From JABFXX01 sp964419605 (GTDB taxonomy: Bacteria > Myxococcota_A > Polyangia > Haliangiales > Haliangiaceae), in NCBI GenBank assembly GCA_964419605.1, contig CAYQQM010000016.1:5461-69460 (forward strand): a stretch of DNA of 64,000 nt. Direction: 5' to 3'. Position numbers and translations under genes: made by a program. The notes beneath the pieces were generated by a model. That model saw nothing but the letters and a program-made list of their open reading frames with translations. It made no database searches and was not told where the DNA came from. Below, piece by piece: positions 1-8,943 of the stretch (its first letter is position 1; each line of letters begins with the position of its first letter).

Positions 1-1628
1 TGGGGCGTAGACAACACGTTGGTATTGTCCTGAGTTGCCAGGGCCTGAAACAAAACCCCGTACGACGGAATGCTTGTGCCAATGCCAAGAAATTGCTGTG
101 AATTGGCTAATGGCGACCCGATGAGTCCACCAACCAAACCGGTCAAACTCGCCAGCGACGCGGGCTGAATCGACTTTAGGGTCGCGGTCTGCACGCCACC
201 AAGGGCCAGCGTCGATTGACTATCACCGATGGGTAAGCCGCCGTGCGAACTGGTCCCAAGATCGAGCGCTTTGTTAAGCGCAACTTCGAGAATGAGCGCC
301 TCGATGTAGACCTGCCGTCGCGGCTGGTCGAGGCGACGAATGACATCTTTAATTGCCAAAAAGTCACGGCTGCTTGAAGTGACGATCAGTGAATTCGTCG
401 GATCGTCATTGACCACTCGAACTTGGCCTTCCAGCGCCGCACCAAGGTCCCCAACCGGACCACCCATTTGTGGCAATTGGACGGCACGGCCACCGGGAGC
501 CGGAGCTCCACTCCCCTTGTTCTGACCACCCTGCTGCAGAGCATTGTTGAGTGTCGTTGCGAGTTCTTTGGCAAGCGCATTTTCGAGTCGATACACGCGA
601 ATCGCAGCCCCTCCCTCGGCGTCTAACAGGATGTCGAGTCGCTCAACGAGCGCCTTGACGCGGCGATATCCCGCCTCGCTGGAAACCACAATCAACGTGT
701 TCGTGCGGTCGTCGACAAGGATTTTTGAGGGCACCGCGCCGGAAACGTCCTCGGCGGAGGGTGCGATCGGAGGGGCTCCCGGCTGCTGCGGAGCTGCTGC
801 CCGCCCTCCTGACTTCATCGCGTTCGCCGCGCCACCGCCCCCACCAGATCCGGAGGCAACCCCTAAAATGTCATTGAGCTTCTGGGCCAGAGCATTCGCG
901 TCGGAGTGCAAGACAGAAATCGTGTACACACCATCGCTGTTGCCGGGAACATCGATCGACTTGGCCAGCGACATCATATCTCGCACTTGGCTGGCGTAGT
1001 CCGTAATGATGATCATCGTTCCCGCCGCTTGCACCTGTCCGGCGGGTGACCGAATCGAATCCAGGGCCGCGCGCAGGGTCTCGGTTTGCGCGTAAGACGG
1101 CCGCAAGATGTAACGCACCATCTGATCTTCATCCGAGGGAACGCCTTGCTTGAAAATCGGAACGGTTTCGCTCTTCGCCGTCGCCGCTTCAACGATGCGA
1201 AGTACACTACCCTTCGGAACAACGGTTAGTCCCATCGTAGACAGCGACACGAGGAATACGCGATAGGCCTCCTGTGGGCTCATCCGGTTCGGTGCAATAA
1301 TGGTGACTTTTTTTCCGGTGGAAACGATGCGCGGATCAAGGACGAAGTTCTTGCAGGTAAATCCCATTACCCAGGTCAAAATCTCTTTTAGTTCGATCTC
1401 CGGCTTAAAACTGACGTCGACGGCTTTAGGCGTTTTGGCGCAACTATAGAGCTTTGCGTCTTCGCCCGGAGCGTCTTTCTTATCCTTTTTGTCCTTGTCG
1501 CCTTCCTTATCGCTGCCCACAACTCCCGACGTGGTCGTCGTAGTTGTCGGTTGCGCGATGGCGCCATTCGCGAAGCCGAAAGTCGCAAGAACAGTTACCA
1601 GTGTCCGGATGTTTGCACACATAGTCAT
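1..1628 (-). CDS. gspD: Type II secretion system secretin GspD, N-terminal part (cut by window edge)
   Basis: Outer-membrane secretin that forms the exit channel of the type II secretion system. About 542 codons are visible and the C-terminal secretin barrel lies beyond base 1. Residues 1-26 form a signal peptide (ending FANGAIAQP). An N0 domain follows at about residues 60-135, then N1, N2 and N3 repeats, recognisable by the phrases VDDRTNTLIVVSS and VNDDPTNSLIVTSS, and the start of the secretin domain (RRQVYIEALILEV). A Gly/Ala/Pro-rich linker of about 35 residues sits between N1 and N2. The ATG at 1628 is three bases after the gspC stop, so the two are translationally linked; a second ATG at 1622 is possible. 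The family call is very secure. Confidence 0.95.
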   Translation of the reverse strand, partial: MTMCANIRTLVTVLATFGFANGAIAQPTTTTTTSGVVGSDKEGDKDKKDKKDAPGEDAKLYSCAKTPKAVDVSFKPEIELKEILTWVMGFTCKNFVLDPRIVSTGKKVTIIAPNRMSPQEAYRVFLVSLSTMGLTVVPKGSVLRIVEAATAKSETVPIFKQGVPSDEDQMVRYILRPSYAQTETLRAALDSIRSPAGQVQAAGTMIIITDYASQVRDMMSLAKSIDVPGNSDGVYTISVLHSDANALAQKLNDILGVASGSGGGGGAANAMKSGGRAAAPQQPGAPPIAPSAEDVSGAVPSKILVDDRTNTLIVVSSEAGYRRVKALVERLDILLDAEGGAAIRVYRLENALAKELATTLNNALQQGGQNKGSGAPAPGGRAVQLPQMGGPVGDLGAALEGQVRVVNDDPTNSLIVTSSSRDFLAIKDVIRRLDQPRRQVYIEALILEVALNKALDLGTSSHGGLPIGDSQSTLALGGVQTATLKSIQPASLASLTGLVGGLIGSPLANSQQFLGIGTSIPSYGVLFQALATQDNTNVLSTP

Positions 1629-1631
1629 AAT

Positions 1632-2558
1632 TCACCGAATGGAGTACTTCAGTTTCTCGGGCTTACCGCGGCGAAGGATGTCGACTTCGAGGGACGACGC
1701 GTCGCGAAGCTTGGAGTAGATCTCTAGCGCTTGGTTGAGAGAGGTCATCTCAAAATTGTTGATGGACTGCAGCGTGTCGCCGTTCTGAAGCCCGAGCTTC
1801 GAGTACACTGAGTTGGGCCGAATCGCATACAACTTAAAGCCATCGGATTTCCCGTTTTTGATCGCCGGCACAAGGCGAGCACCTTTTGCGATTCCCATCG
1901 GATTCGCGAGCACCCGATCGACAAGAGCCCTATCGATCTCGTAGGTGGTGTCGTTTATTTTCTTGACCCCGTTGTCGATCGCAGTTTGCAGTTCATCGCC
2001 TGAACCCTCACCCGCTGGCGTCTCGGTAGTAGCGACCGGGGGCGGCGGAGCAACGGGAGCGGTTGCACCGGCAAGGACAAGGCGTTCAAGGCGACCATTA
2101 TTTTCGAAGTCGATATACTTATAATGAATCTCCTTGAGGCTTCCAGTCGCCCCAGGAATTCGGTGGCCAACCGCAAACGATCCCTGCTGTTGGCTCTCTG
2201 TATTGATGATGGTCGCATAAGATCCGTCATCGCCAGTCCCAACGTTTGTAGCCAGCAGTAACAGCGGAAGCGACGTGGTTAAGATAGACGATGGATCGCT
2301 ATTGGCCACTTGAACAGGAGGAGAACACTCCGAGCAAAACATATTTCGCGCAGCGAACGCGGAGCCGTCTTTGGTTCGCTGCGGCTTAAACAGTTGTGAC
2401 GAACTTGGGATCATCGGCACAACCTTCGGCGAATGCTCCGAGTCGCTTAGGTACTTTCCCTCGATGAGGTGGCTCGTTGCCGTAGCCGCGAATACCACGC
2501 ATATCGCAACAACGACTGCGGCGATCGCCCAGGGATAACGCTTTAACAGGTCTTGCAT
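1632..2558 (-). CDS. gspC: Type II secretion system protein GspC
   Basis: Inner-membrane component of the type II secretion system that connects the assembly platform to the secretin. The 308-residue protein has one N-terminal transmembrane helix (about residues 10-28), a periplasmic homology region whose sequence is interrupted by a Pro/Ala/Thr-rich linker near residue 165, and a C-terminal PDZ domain (about 215-308, with the phrase YSKLGLQNGDTLQSINN). The ATG overlaps the stop of the upstream regulator gene as ATGA, and the stop lies three bases before gspD, so regulator-gspC-gspD is one transcription unit. GspC normally ends in a PDZ or coiled coil, as here. Confidence 0.93.
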   Translation of the reverse strand: MQDLLKRYPWAIAAVVVAICVVFAATATSHLIEGKYLSDSEHSPKVVPMIPSSSQLFKPQRTKDGSAFAARNMFCSECSPPVQVANSDPSSILTTSLPLLLLATNVGTGDDGSYATIINTESQQQGSFAVGHRIPGATGSLKEIHYKYIDFENNGRLERLVLAGATAPVAPPPPVATTETPAGEGSGDELQTAIDNGVKKINDTTYEIDRALVDRVLANPMGIAKGARLVPAIKNGKSDGFKLYAIRPNSVYSKLGLQNGDTLQSINNFEMTSLNQALEIYSKLRDASSLEVDILRRGKPEKLKYSIR

Positions 2559-4111
2559 CAGTCTTTGACCTCGTCGCCTTCTGGCCGTAGCGGGCCCGGG
2601 TCTTGTTCACCCTCGGGAGCTTGCTCAAGCCGGCGATAAATCGTGCGGGTCGCGATGCCGAGCAAGGTCGCCGCAAGGCGCTTATCGCCCCGCGTATGCC
2701 GCAGCGTCTCGTGGATTACCCTCATCTCGATCTCGGCCAGCGGCATACCAATCGAGAACGTGAGCGAGGTTGCGGATACCGCCCCCGGAGCTGCATCTCG
2801 AATCTCACGCGGCAACGCGTCTTCATCGATCATAGACTGGCCAGCGCGCGTTAGTACGATCGCGCGCTCGATCGCATTTTCGAGTTCTCGTACATTGCCG
2901 GGCCATCCATATTCGGTCAACCGATCCAGTGCGGCCGCGGAACATCCGCCAATCGCCTTGCCATTTTTCTCCGCGTAAACCTGCACGAAGTGCTGGGCGA
3001 GTAGAGGGATATCGTCGCGGCGATCGCGAAGCGGCGGAACATTGACCGGGATGACATTCAGCCGGTAGTACAGATCCTCGCGAAACCGGCCGGATTTCAC
3101 CTCGCCCGCGAGATCAATGTTGGTCGCAGCGACAATGCGAACATCGATACGACGCGTCTTGCCGCTGCTTCCCAAGCGCTCGATCTCTCCCTCTTGCAAG
3201 ACCCGCAAAAGCTTTACCTGGACGTGGCGGCTGATCTCGCCGATCTCATCGAGAAACAAGGTTCCGCCATGGGCTGCTTCAAAGCGGCCCTCGCGCGCAG
3301 CAGTCGCGCCCGTGAAGGCGCCTTTTTCGTAGCCGAACAACTCTGCTTCGAGAATTGACTCGGGAATCGCAGCGCAATTCACCGCAACAAAGGCTCCACC
3401 CTCTTGGGGGGTGCCCTGTGCCGCTCGGCGTCGTCCCCGCGACGAATTGTCGTGCAAAGCACGGGCTAGCAACTCTTTCCCGGTACCGCTCTCCCCGAGC
3501 AGCAGCACAGTTGCCTCGCTAGGGGCGGCCTGCATCACAATGTCGATCGTTCGACGCCAGGCTAGCGAGGTGCCAATAATCGCGCGGCGGCGCTTCTCTG
3601 CTAGCTGGGCGCGCAGGCTGCGGTTTTCGACGAGAAGTGACTGCTTCTCGAGCGCATTGCGCACGATGCGGACCACGTGCGCGCGCTTGAGCGGCTTAGT
3701 GACAAAGTCGTATGCGCCTTCCTTCATCGCATCGACGGCAGTCTCCACCGTTCCGTACGCGGTCATGAGGACGACCTCGGTCTCAGGAGCGATCGCCTTG
3801 GCGGCGCGAAGCAAATCCATGCCGCTGGTTTGCGGCATCATGAGGTCCGTCAGAAGCACGCCCACGCGGTGCTTTCGCAATAGATCGAGCGCCTGTGTGC
3901 CGTCGCTCGCCGACAACACGATCATCCCCTCTCGGCCAAAGATCTTGGTGAGAGACTCAACGATCGACGGTTCGTCGTCCACCACCAAAACGATCCCACC
4001 CTCCGCTGGGACTTCCCGGAGGGACGTTGGCTCGCCCAGCCCTGTGGCCCCAACCCCTTCGCCGCCCTGCCCAGAGGCGCGGTACAGAGTGTCATCCGGC
4101 TGAGACCACAT
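2558..4111 (-). CDS. NtrC-family sigma-54 response regulator
   Basis: Two-component regulator that activates sigma-54 promoters. After about 40 disordered residues comes a receiver domain (VLVVDDEPSIVESL; phospho-acceptor Asp in LLTDLMMPQ), a central AAA+ domain with Walker A GESGTGKELLARAL, the sigma-54 contact loop GAFTGA and LFLDEIGE, and a C-terminal Fis-type helix-turn-helix (TLLGIATRTIYRRLEQ). The normal spacing between RALHDNSSR and FVAVNCAA is expanded by about ten Gly/Arg/Gln-rich residues, coded by sequence resembling repeat family B. ATG 4111 is chosen; GTG 4120 in the same frame is an alternative. The gene overlaps gspC by ATGA, which suggests a regulator of secretion. No partner kinase is adjacent; the nearest kinase is at 15.5 kb. 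Confidence 0.93.
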   Translation of the reverse strand: MWSQPDDTLYRASGQGGEGVGATGLGEPTSLREVPAEGGIVLVVDDEPSIVESLTKIFGREGMIVLSASDGTQALDLLRKHRVGVLLTDLMMPQTSGMDLLRAAKAIAPETEVVLMTAYGTVETAVDAMKEGAYDFVTKPLKRAHVVRIVRNALEKQSLLVENRSLRAQLAEKRRRAIIGTSLAWRRTIDIVMQAAPSEATVLLLGESGTGKELLARALHDNSSRGRRRAAQGTPQEGGAFVAVNCAAIPESILEAELFGYEKGAFTGATAAREGRFEAAHGGTLFLDEIGEISRHVQVKLLRVLQEGEIERLGSSGKTRRIDVRIVAATNIDLAGEVKSGRFREDLYYRLNVIPVNVPPLRDRRDDIPLLAQHFVQVYAEKNGKAIGGCSAAALDRLTEYGWPGNVRELENAIERAIVLTRAGQSMIDEDALPREIRDAAPGAVSATSLTFSIGMPLAEIEMRVIHETLRHTRGDKRLAATLLGIATRTIYRRLEQAPEGEQDPGPLRPEGDEVKD

Positions 4112-4121
4112 CACCCGCACC

Positions 4122-4137
4122 CATTACACGTGTAATG
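4122..4137. promoter_or_regulatory. Perfect 16-bp palindrome upstream of the ntrC-like gene
   Basis: CATTACACGTGTAATG is perfectly self-complementary. It lies 2 bases upstream of the possible GTG start (4120) and 11 bases upstream of the ATG at 4111. A symmetric site of this size is the form expected of an operator for a dimeric regulator, possibly for autoregulation by the gene product. That role is inference; the site could also be coincidental or form an mRNA hairpin over the start. Confidence 0.45.
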
Positions 4138-4271
4138 CCAGCGGCCAGATCTCTAACCAATTGTTATTATTTCATTGTTTATAGCCACTGATCCACTCAC
4201 TGTGCCGACCTGTCAGACCGAAGCGGTCAAATTGTCATTCTGGCACAGTTCGCGCCGCTCTCCAAGAAGCG

Positions 4272-4991
4272 TCAGGGGCGACAACAGAGGATGCCGCGCG
4301 CGCGCGATGAGGCAATGGCGCCGCAGCCTTGGTCTTGGCCGATCGCGATGTGAGTTTTTCCCTTCCAAACCCCGTCGGGGCAGACCCCGGTGCTGCGGCA
4401 GTCACTTCCACAGCAAACCGGCTCGGAGCACCACCCCTTTGCGAAGCACGGATAGTCGCCAGAGCTTGGGTTGTCGTAAACGCAACCCTCTTGAGTCTCA
4501 CAGTGGGACAACGCGGCGACAAACCGGCCCCCGCCAGCGGATTCACACGCTGCGCTGCCGATAGCCGAGATCGGTGCGATGCGGCCGTCGTGACCGCAGA
4601 TGTTCCAGCCGGGTGCGCACGCATCGGCAGGGCTGGCGCACGGTACGTCGAGGTCGTCGCCGCAACTGGAGTTGGTCTTGGGGGCGCGGAGGTTTGCCGG
4701 GCCGGTCCACTCGCCGATGCAGCCCGCGACGCCGGGAAAAGCCGCCGCATCGACGAACGCTTCGCGCTGACCATCGGCACACCCGACGACAGAGGGATCC
4801 CCTGGGATGCCCTGAGAGATCTGAAACACGGTGCCCGCTTCGTCGGCAATGGCTGCGACGCCAACGGCCTCTGGTTTTGCGACGGAAGGTGCCGCCGGCT
4901 CCATCGGTGGCGGAGCCGATAGCACAACGGGTTGGGCCGGGCCGCAGCCCAGAACGGCCGCGATGACTAGAATGAGGGGTGATTGGCGCAT
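4272..4991 (-). CDS. Cysteine-rich secreted lipoprotein, function unknown
   Basis: A 239-residue protein with a lipoprotein signal (hydrophobic residues 4-15 and lipobox ending VLGC) followed by a Pro/Ala-rich tether. The mature part contains about 16 cysteines, many in close pairs (CCGSDC, ILCCRP), which suggests a disulphide-stabilised extracytoplasmic domain. I do not recognise a catalytic motif. It stands alone on the minus strand between the ntrC-like gene (151 bp away) and the acylphosphatase gene. Many overlapping frames on both strands are open here because of the high GC, but only this one has an export signal and a sensible composition. Confidence 0.7.
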   Translation of the reverse strand: MRQSPLILVIAAVLGCGPAQPVVLSAPPPMEPAAPSVAKPEAVGVAAIADEAGTVFQISQGIPGDPSVVGCADGQREAFVDAAAFPGVAGCIGEWTGPANLRAPKTNSSCGDDLDVPCASPADACAPGWNICGHDGRIAPISAIGSAACESAGGGRFVAALSHCETQEGCVYDNPSSGDYPCFAKGWCSEPVCCGSDCRSTGVCPDGVWKGKTHIAIGQDQGCGAIASSRARGILCCRP

Positions 4992-5062
4992 ACCGCGTTG
5001 TTCGCACGGCCAATCGCGCTTCTCAACTTATCGGCAAGATCGCGTACCGTGTCGGCGGCAAC

Positions 5063-5341
5063 TCAGAACCGAATCTCGAAGCATGTTTCGTCGTTTCTCG
5101 GCGTCAGCCACGCGACGTCAACGCTAGAAACGGATGCCCCGATCGGCCCGCGATGCAGCCAAGCGATAAGCTGATCGATCGCGGCACCCTCGCCTTCCGC
5201 CTCGAGCTCGACGCTGCCGTCTGGCAGGTTCCGCACCCACCCAACCACACCCAACGATTCCGCCGTCGCCCGGGTCGCAGCTCGGTATGAAACGCCCTGA
5301 ACCCGGCCGCATACCCGGGTGTGGGCGCGCTTGCGGTGCAT
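5063..5341 (-). CDS. acyP: Acylphosphatase
   Basis: Small cytosolic enzyme that hydrolyses carboxyl-phosphate bonds of acyl phosphates. The 92-residue product has the family signatures: the phosphate loop GRVQGVSYR with the catalytic Arg at its end and, downstream, GWVRNLPDGSVELEAEG with the catalytic Asn, then a C-terminal region ending CFEIRF. One change from the common sequence is Ser for Phe in QGVxYR. ATG 5341 gives the usual family length; a TTG 21 bases upstream would add seven residues. The gene is single and is divergent from the lipoprotein gene at 5662. Confidence 0.93.
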   Translation of the reverse strand: MHRKRAHTRVCGRVQGVSYRAATRATAESLGVVGWVRNLPDGSVELEAEGEGAAIDQLIAWLHRGPIGASVSSVDVAWLTPRNDETCFEIRF

Positions 5342-5661
5342 CGCCCGTCCATGGTGCCACAAGTGAGGCCCGAGTGGTCCCAGTCACGGATTTCCGGGGC
5401 TCCAACAGTTTGGCTCGACTCTCGGAACTGTGAAGCAAGTTCACTCCTGTCACCGCCAGTCGGTGGGAGTTTCGTCACCACAATGGAGACTATAGTCCCC
5501 AGGTGTCGAACTGCGATGGAATCTATGTATCTGATATTGCTAGGGGAATTTACTGTGTGCTGCGCACTATTATTGCACCTACACGCGGATTCGCCGGCCT
5601 TTAACGCGGTTCCCTACTGCTAGGGGCGGCCAAGACGACGAAGCAAAGAGCAAAGGAAGAC
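5342..5661. other. Divergent intergenic region, 320 bp
   Basis: No coding region is supported between acyP (minus) and the lipoprotein gene at 5662 (plus). The right half is locally AT-richer than its surroundings (TTGCACC, TATCTGATATTGCTAG) and probably carries the promoter of the rightward operon. A short inverted repeat GTGTGCTGCGCAC lies at about 5554-5566. AAGGAAG directly before the ATG at 5662 is a good ribosome binding site. No sigma-70 or sigma-54 site could be assigned with confidence. Confidence 0.4.
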
Positions 5662-6342
5662 ATGCAGGCCAACGCAGAAGTCATCATGATGTCCTTCCGT
5701 AGGAAGGCGAACTTGGGGATTGCGGTCGCCGCGTGCCTCGGTTTCGCAGGCGGTGCATGCACGGTTGGCGGCGCCGGGCGAAACGCTCAACCACCCGACG
5801 ACGAGCCCGTGATCGGCGCCAGTGCAGGGGGGCAAACCAACGTTATTTCAGAGAATTGGGAGCTTGCCTCAGTCCACGCCGGCAACAATCTAAAAATGCT
5901 CAACTTCGAGCAGATGCAAGCGGAGGTCCTTCGCGCCACCTCGATTACCTACAGTGCCTGGGCGGAGAACCAGGTCGTTTTTGGCGCCCCCGACTACAAG
6001 ACAACCTTCCAGGAAGACCGCACTCCCACCGCTACCAAGATTCTAACCTGGCGAAAAATTGCGTTCTCGGTTTGCACATCGATGGTCAAGAAAGAGGCCG
6101 CGACTCCGCAGCTGTTTTCATCCATCGCCCCGACCGCGGCGATCAGCGCCGATGACCCCAAGGTGACTGCTCAGATCACCGCCATGTTTACCAAAATTTT
6201 TCTCGAGCCACCAACGTCGTCAGAGCTCAGCGCTTCGAGTAAAGCGCTCGTCGATACCGCGGCCGCGGGAGCGAGTCCCACCCAGGCGTGGAGCAGCTTA
6301 TGCGCCTCCTACCTGTCAAGCATGCGCTTTCTCACCTACTGA
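5662..6342 (+). CDS. Lipoprotein, first gene of the DUF1501 operon
   Basis: A 226-residue predicted lipoprotein: positively charged start, hydrophobic stretch about residues 18-32 and lipobox FAGGAC. The C-terminal end (LCASYLSSMRFLTY) resembles the last helix of DUF1549/DUF1592-type proteins, where a similar S-x-x-F-x-Y motif ends the domain. That fits its position 17 bases upstream of a DUF1501 gene and a haem-binding DUF1549-like gene. The start at 5662 follows AAGGAAG with good spacing; internal ATGs at 5686 and 5689 give a more typical short signal peptide. The function is unknown. Confidence 0.75.
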   Translation: MQANAEVIMMSFRRKANLGIAVAACLGFAGGACTVGGAGRNAQPPDDEPVIGASAGGQTNVISENWELASVHAGNNLKMLNFEQMQAEVLRATSITYSAWAENQVVFGAPDYKTTFQEDRTPTATKILTWRKIAFSVCTSMVKKEAATPQLFSSIAPTAAISADDPKVTAQITAMFTKIFLEPPTSSELSASSKALVDTAAAGASPTQAWSSLCASYLSSMRFLTY

Positions 6343-6359
6343 GTTTAGGAGTTTCCACT

Positions 6360-7850
6360 ATGAACCGACGTTCATTCCTGTCGCGCTCGCTGCTCTCGGC
6401 TGCATCCTTCGGCGTTGGAAGTGCGCTTCCATTGGGTCGCAGTCGGCTATTTCGCGATGCGAACGCCGCGCCTCTTATCACCCCGTATCCGGTTCTTCTG
6501 ATCATCATTCGGGGCGGACTCGACACCGCGATGCACATGGTAGCGAGGCAAAACGGCAGCATCGGCAAAGCAACACTTGTCAATCGCCTAAATAGCACCG
6601 CGTCGTTCAAGCGAACCAAGACCGGAATCGATTACGTCTCTTCGGTAGTGACTCCGACGGGAGGAACCGACTTCGAACCGCATCTAAACGACGTCGCCCT
6701 GATTCGGGCGATGAAGCTCGAGGGAGATCACGCTGCGACCGCCAGCATCTGGTTTGGCTACCGGGTTGGTGCGAGCAAAGTGAGGACCGGCCCCGGCACG
6801 ACGCGCTTCGGAAGGCAGCCGTGGGCAAGCGTGCTCGCGGCGCAATTTCGCCAACGCGGCCTCATTGTTCCGAAACCTTGCGCCATTGCGTATCAACAAA
6901 ACGATATTGCCTTCAAAGGCGTAGAACCGTATTTGGACTACATCAATTGGGCAAAGCAAAGCCCCGATCCGGCGACGGTTCCGGATCGCATCCTATCGAT
7001 CGAGGGGTACTTCAAGTCGCTGTCGGCGGCTGGACTTCTTCCCGCGGTGCAGCGGGCGCCAGGCCTCGCGCTGATCGACGCGCTCGATCAAGGAATCGCG
7101 TTCGACACCCAGCCCGACTACTCGCAGCGATTTTCCGAGGCCAACGGTACGGCAAACCAAGTACTGAATTCGCTCTCGAGTGAATCGGCGTGGCCGCCAC
7201 CGCCGTCGGTGCTGACAGACTTGGGTCTTACTGCCGCCGAGCTAAACCCCAACCTGTCCGAAGACTCGCCGTTGCGCCCGATGTTCGCGCTTGCGTATCA
7301 AGCATTGGCGAACAAACTGGCACACGTCGTTGCGATCGAAAACAACGCGCAGCGGGTCAACGCCGGAAGGGGATGGGACAGCCATGAACGCAACGTGGCG
7401 CGGCAAACCACGCACGGCAACACGCTGTGGCCGTCGCTCGGCAAGCTCGTTGCGTTGATGAAAAAAACGCCGTCGCCGATCGTGTCTGGAAAATCGATGT
7501 TCGATACCACCAACATCTGGGTGCAATCGGAAATGGGACGGTCCGCAGACGCCCAGCCACGCGAAGTGCCGCCAAAGTCAAAAAGGTTCATCTTGACCGA
7601 CGGCAATGCCCATTGGCCGCACGGCTCCGCTCTGTTTATGGGCGGCCGATTCAAGCGTGGCATTGTGATTGGCGACTACACACCCGACTGGACTTCTAAA
7701 CCGATCAATCTGGCGACTGGAAACGAAGCGGGTGGTGTCGAGGTCAATATGAACAACCTGATCGCTACAGTGATGAAAGCGGCTGGTGGCGATCCGAGTC
7801 AATTTACCAACGCGTCCCCGGTGGATGCGCTTCTGGATATGTCGCTTTAA
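6360..7850 (+). CDS. DUF1501 family protein with Tat signal
   Basis: A 496-residue exported protein. The N-terminus NRRSFLSRSL carries the twin-arginine motif, followed by a hydrophobic stretch and an Ala-x-Ala site near residue 37. The mature protein resembles DUF1501 (sulfatase/alkaline-phosphatase-like fold, common in planctomycetes and myxobacteria), with LLIIIRGGLDTAMHM near the start and WDSHERNVARQ and TTNIWVQSEMGR later. Chosen start: ATG 6360 with AGGAG 8 bases upstream. A longer in-frame extension begins at 6288 but overlaps the upstream gene. It forms an operon with the flanking lipoprotein and haem protein, and may be a periplasmic hydrolase; its substrate is unknown. Confidence 0.85.
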   Translation: MNRRSFLSRSLLSAASFGVGSALPLGRSRLFRDANAAPLITPYPVLLIIIRGGLDTAMHMVARQNGSIGKATLVNRLNSTASFKRTKTGIDYVSSVVTPTGGTDFEPHLNDVALIRAMKLEGDHAATASIWFGYRVGASKVRTGPGTTRFGRQPWASVLAAQFRQRGLIVPKPCAIAYQQNDIAFKGVEPYLDYINWAKQSPDPATVPDRILSIEGYFKSLSAAGLLPAVQRAPGLALIDALDQGIAFDTQPDYSQRFSEANGTANQVLNSLSSESAWPPPPSVLTDLGLTAAELNPNLSEDSPLRPMFALAYQALANKLAHVVAIENNAQRVNAGRGWDSHERNVARQTTHGNTLWPSLGKLVALMKKTPSPIVSGKSMFDTTNIWVQSEMGRSADAQPREVPPKSKRFILTDGNAHWPHGSALFMGGRFKRGIVIGDYTPDWTSKPINLATGNEAGGVEVNMNNLIATVMKAAGGDPSQFTNASPVDALLDMSL

Positions 7851-7863
7851 AGGAGAACGGCTT

Positions 7864-8796
7864 ATGAAAAACGCCCTCCATACCCCGACCATGATCGCCG
7901 CTCTACTGGCGACCGCAACGAGTTACGCCGACCCTATTCCCAAGCCGCTTTCCGAGGTCGCGTGCCTGCGCAAGATCGCGCTGGACCTGACCAATAGGGG
8001 ACCTTCCACGGAAGACCTCGAAGCGCTTGCTGCCGGCGCTTCACTGGAAACGCTCGTCGACAAATACCTCGCAAGTCCTGAGTTCGCGCACGTCGCCTTC
8101 AATGTCTACCGCGGGGCGTTCCCGCCGACCGGCGGCGTTCCAGACGACGCCGACAAAGAAGAGCCCGCTCGCATCGCGCGTCGTCTAGTGGTCGAAAACG
8201 TCGACTACCGCGACCTGGTGGCGGGCCAATATACCGTCGATCCCATGGGTAAGGTCGTTCCAGTCAAAGGCGTTGCCTCAGGCATCCTCACCACGCAGAC
8301 GTATTTGTCGGCGTACACCGGAATTGAATATCGCAACTGGTCTGGTCAAGTCCTCAAAGGCTTGGCCGGCATCGTGTTGGAACCGGTCTCAGATCTCCCT
8401 CCCGGCGTCGATGCGAGTCGCGGCGGTCTGGCGGCGAATCCGGCTTGTGCCGGATGCCATACGAGCCCGCTGCATGGCGTGGATAACGTTGCCTCGTTCC
8501 ACGACTGCTACGACGACAACGGCCTTCCGGTCGCTAGCTGCAACCCCGGTGCGCCCACCTCGTTCCTCGGCCAATCCGGGGCGTCGATCGCGGACCTCGG
8601 GCGCATCCTTGCCGAGTCCGTGGAATGGCGCGCCCAGTCGATCCAAAACTTCTACCGCCTATTCTGGGGCCGCGGCATCGGCAAAAACGAAACCTCATTT
8701 TATCGCCGAGCCGAAAAAGCGTGGCTCGACGCCGAATTTAAGCCCCACGCCCTCATCAAAGAGGTCGTTCTCTCGCCTGAATACTGCGCTCGTTAG
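7864..8796 (+). CDS. Exported haem-motif protein, DUF1549/DUF1588-like
   Basis: A 310-residue exported protein with a signal peptide of about 22 residues (ending TSYADP). It contains one c-type haem motif CAGCH near residue 198, followed by a Cys-containing loop (HDCYDDN and ASCNPG). Regions such as LRKIALDLTNRGPS and LVDKYLASPEFA match the repeated motifs of planctomycete-type cytochrome/DUF1549 proteins. AAAGGAGA lies 7 bases upstream of the ATG, 13 bases after the DUF1501 stop. In planctomycetes such proteins are typically paired with DUF1501 proteins. A role in periplasmic breakdown of polymers or in electron transfer is inference. Confidence 0.82.
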   Translation: MKNALHTPTMIAALLATATSYADPIPKPLSEVACLRKIALDLTNRGPSTEDLEALAAGASLETLVDKYLASPEFAHVAFNVYRGAFPPTGGVPDDADKEEPARIARRLVVENVDYRDLVAGQYTVDPMGKVVPVKGVASGILTTQTYLSAYTGIEYRNWSGQVLKGLAGIVLEPVSDLPPGVDASRGGLAANPACAGCHTSPLHGVDNVASFHDCYDDNGLPVASCNPGAPTSFLGQSGASIADLGRILAESVEWRAQSIQNFYRLFWGRGIGKNETSFYRRAEKAWLDAEFKPHALIKEVVLSPEYCAR

Positions 8797-8943
8797 TATC
8801 GGAATTTCACAGTATGGATGCCTGAGGCAACGGCGTAGCCACATGTGGCCTGGACGACCGTTAGGTTCGTCGACAGGTTATGCCTGCCCCTACCCCTGCG
8901 CACGATCTTGTGGGACTGTTCGCGAACCAACCTTCGAGGCCCC

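Noticed and set aside
4245..4257. TGGCACAGTTCGC upstream of the NtrC-like gene as a sigma-54 promoter
   Set aside because: The GG and GC dinucleotides are 8 and not 10 bases apart, so the -24/-12 spacing is wrong.
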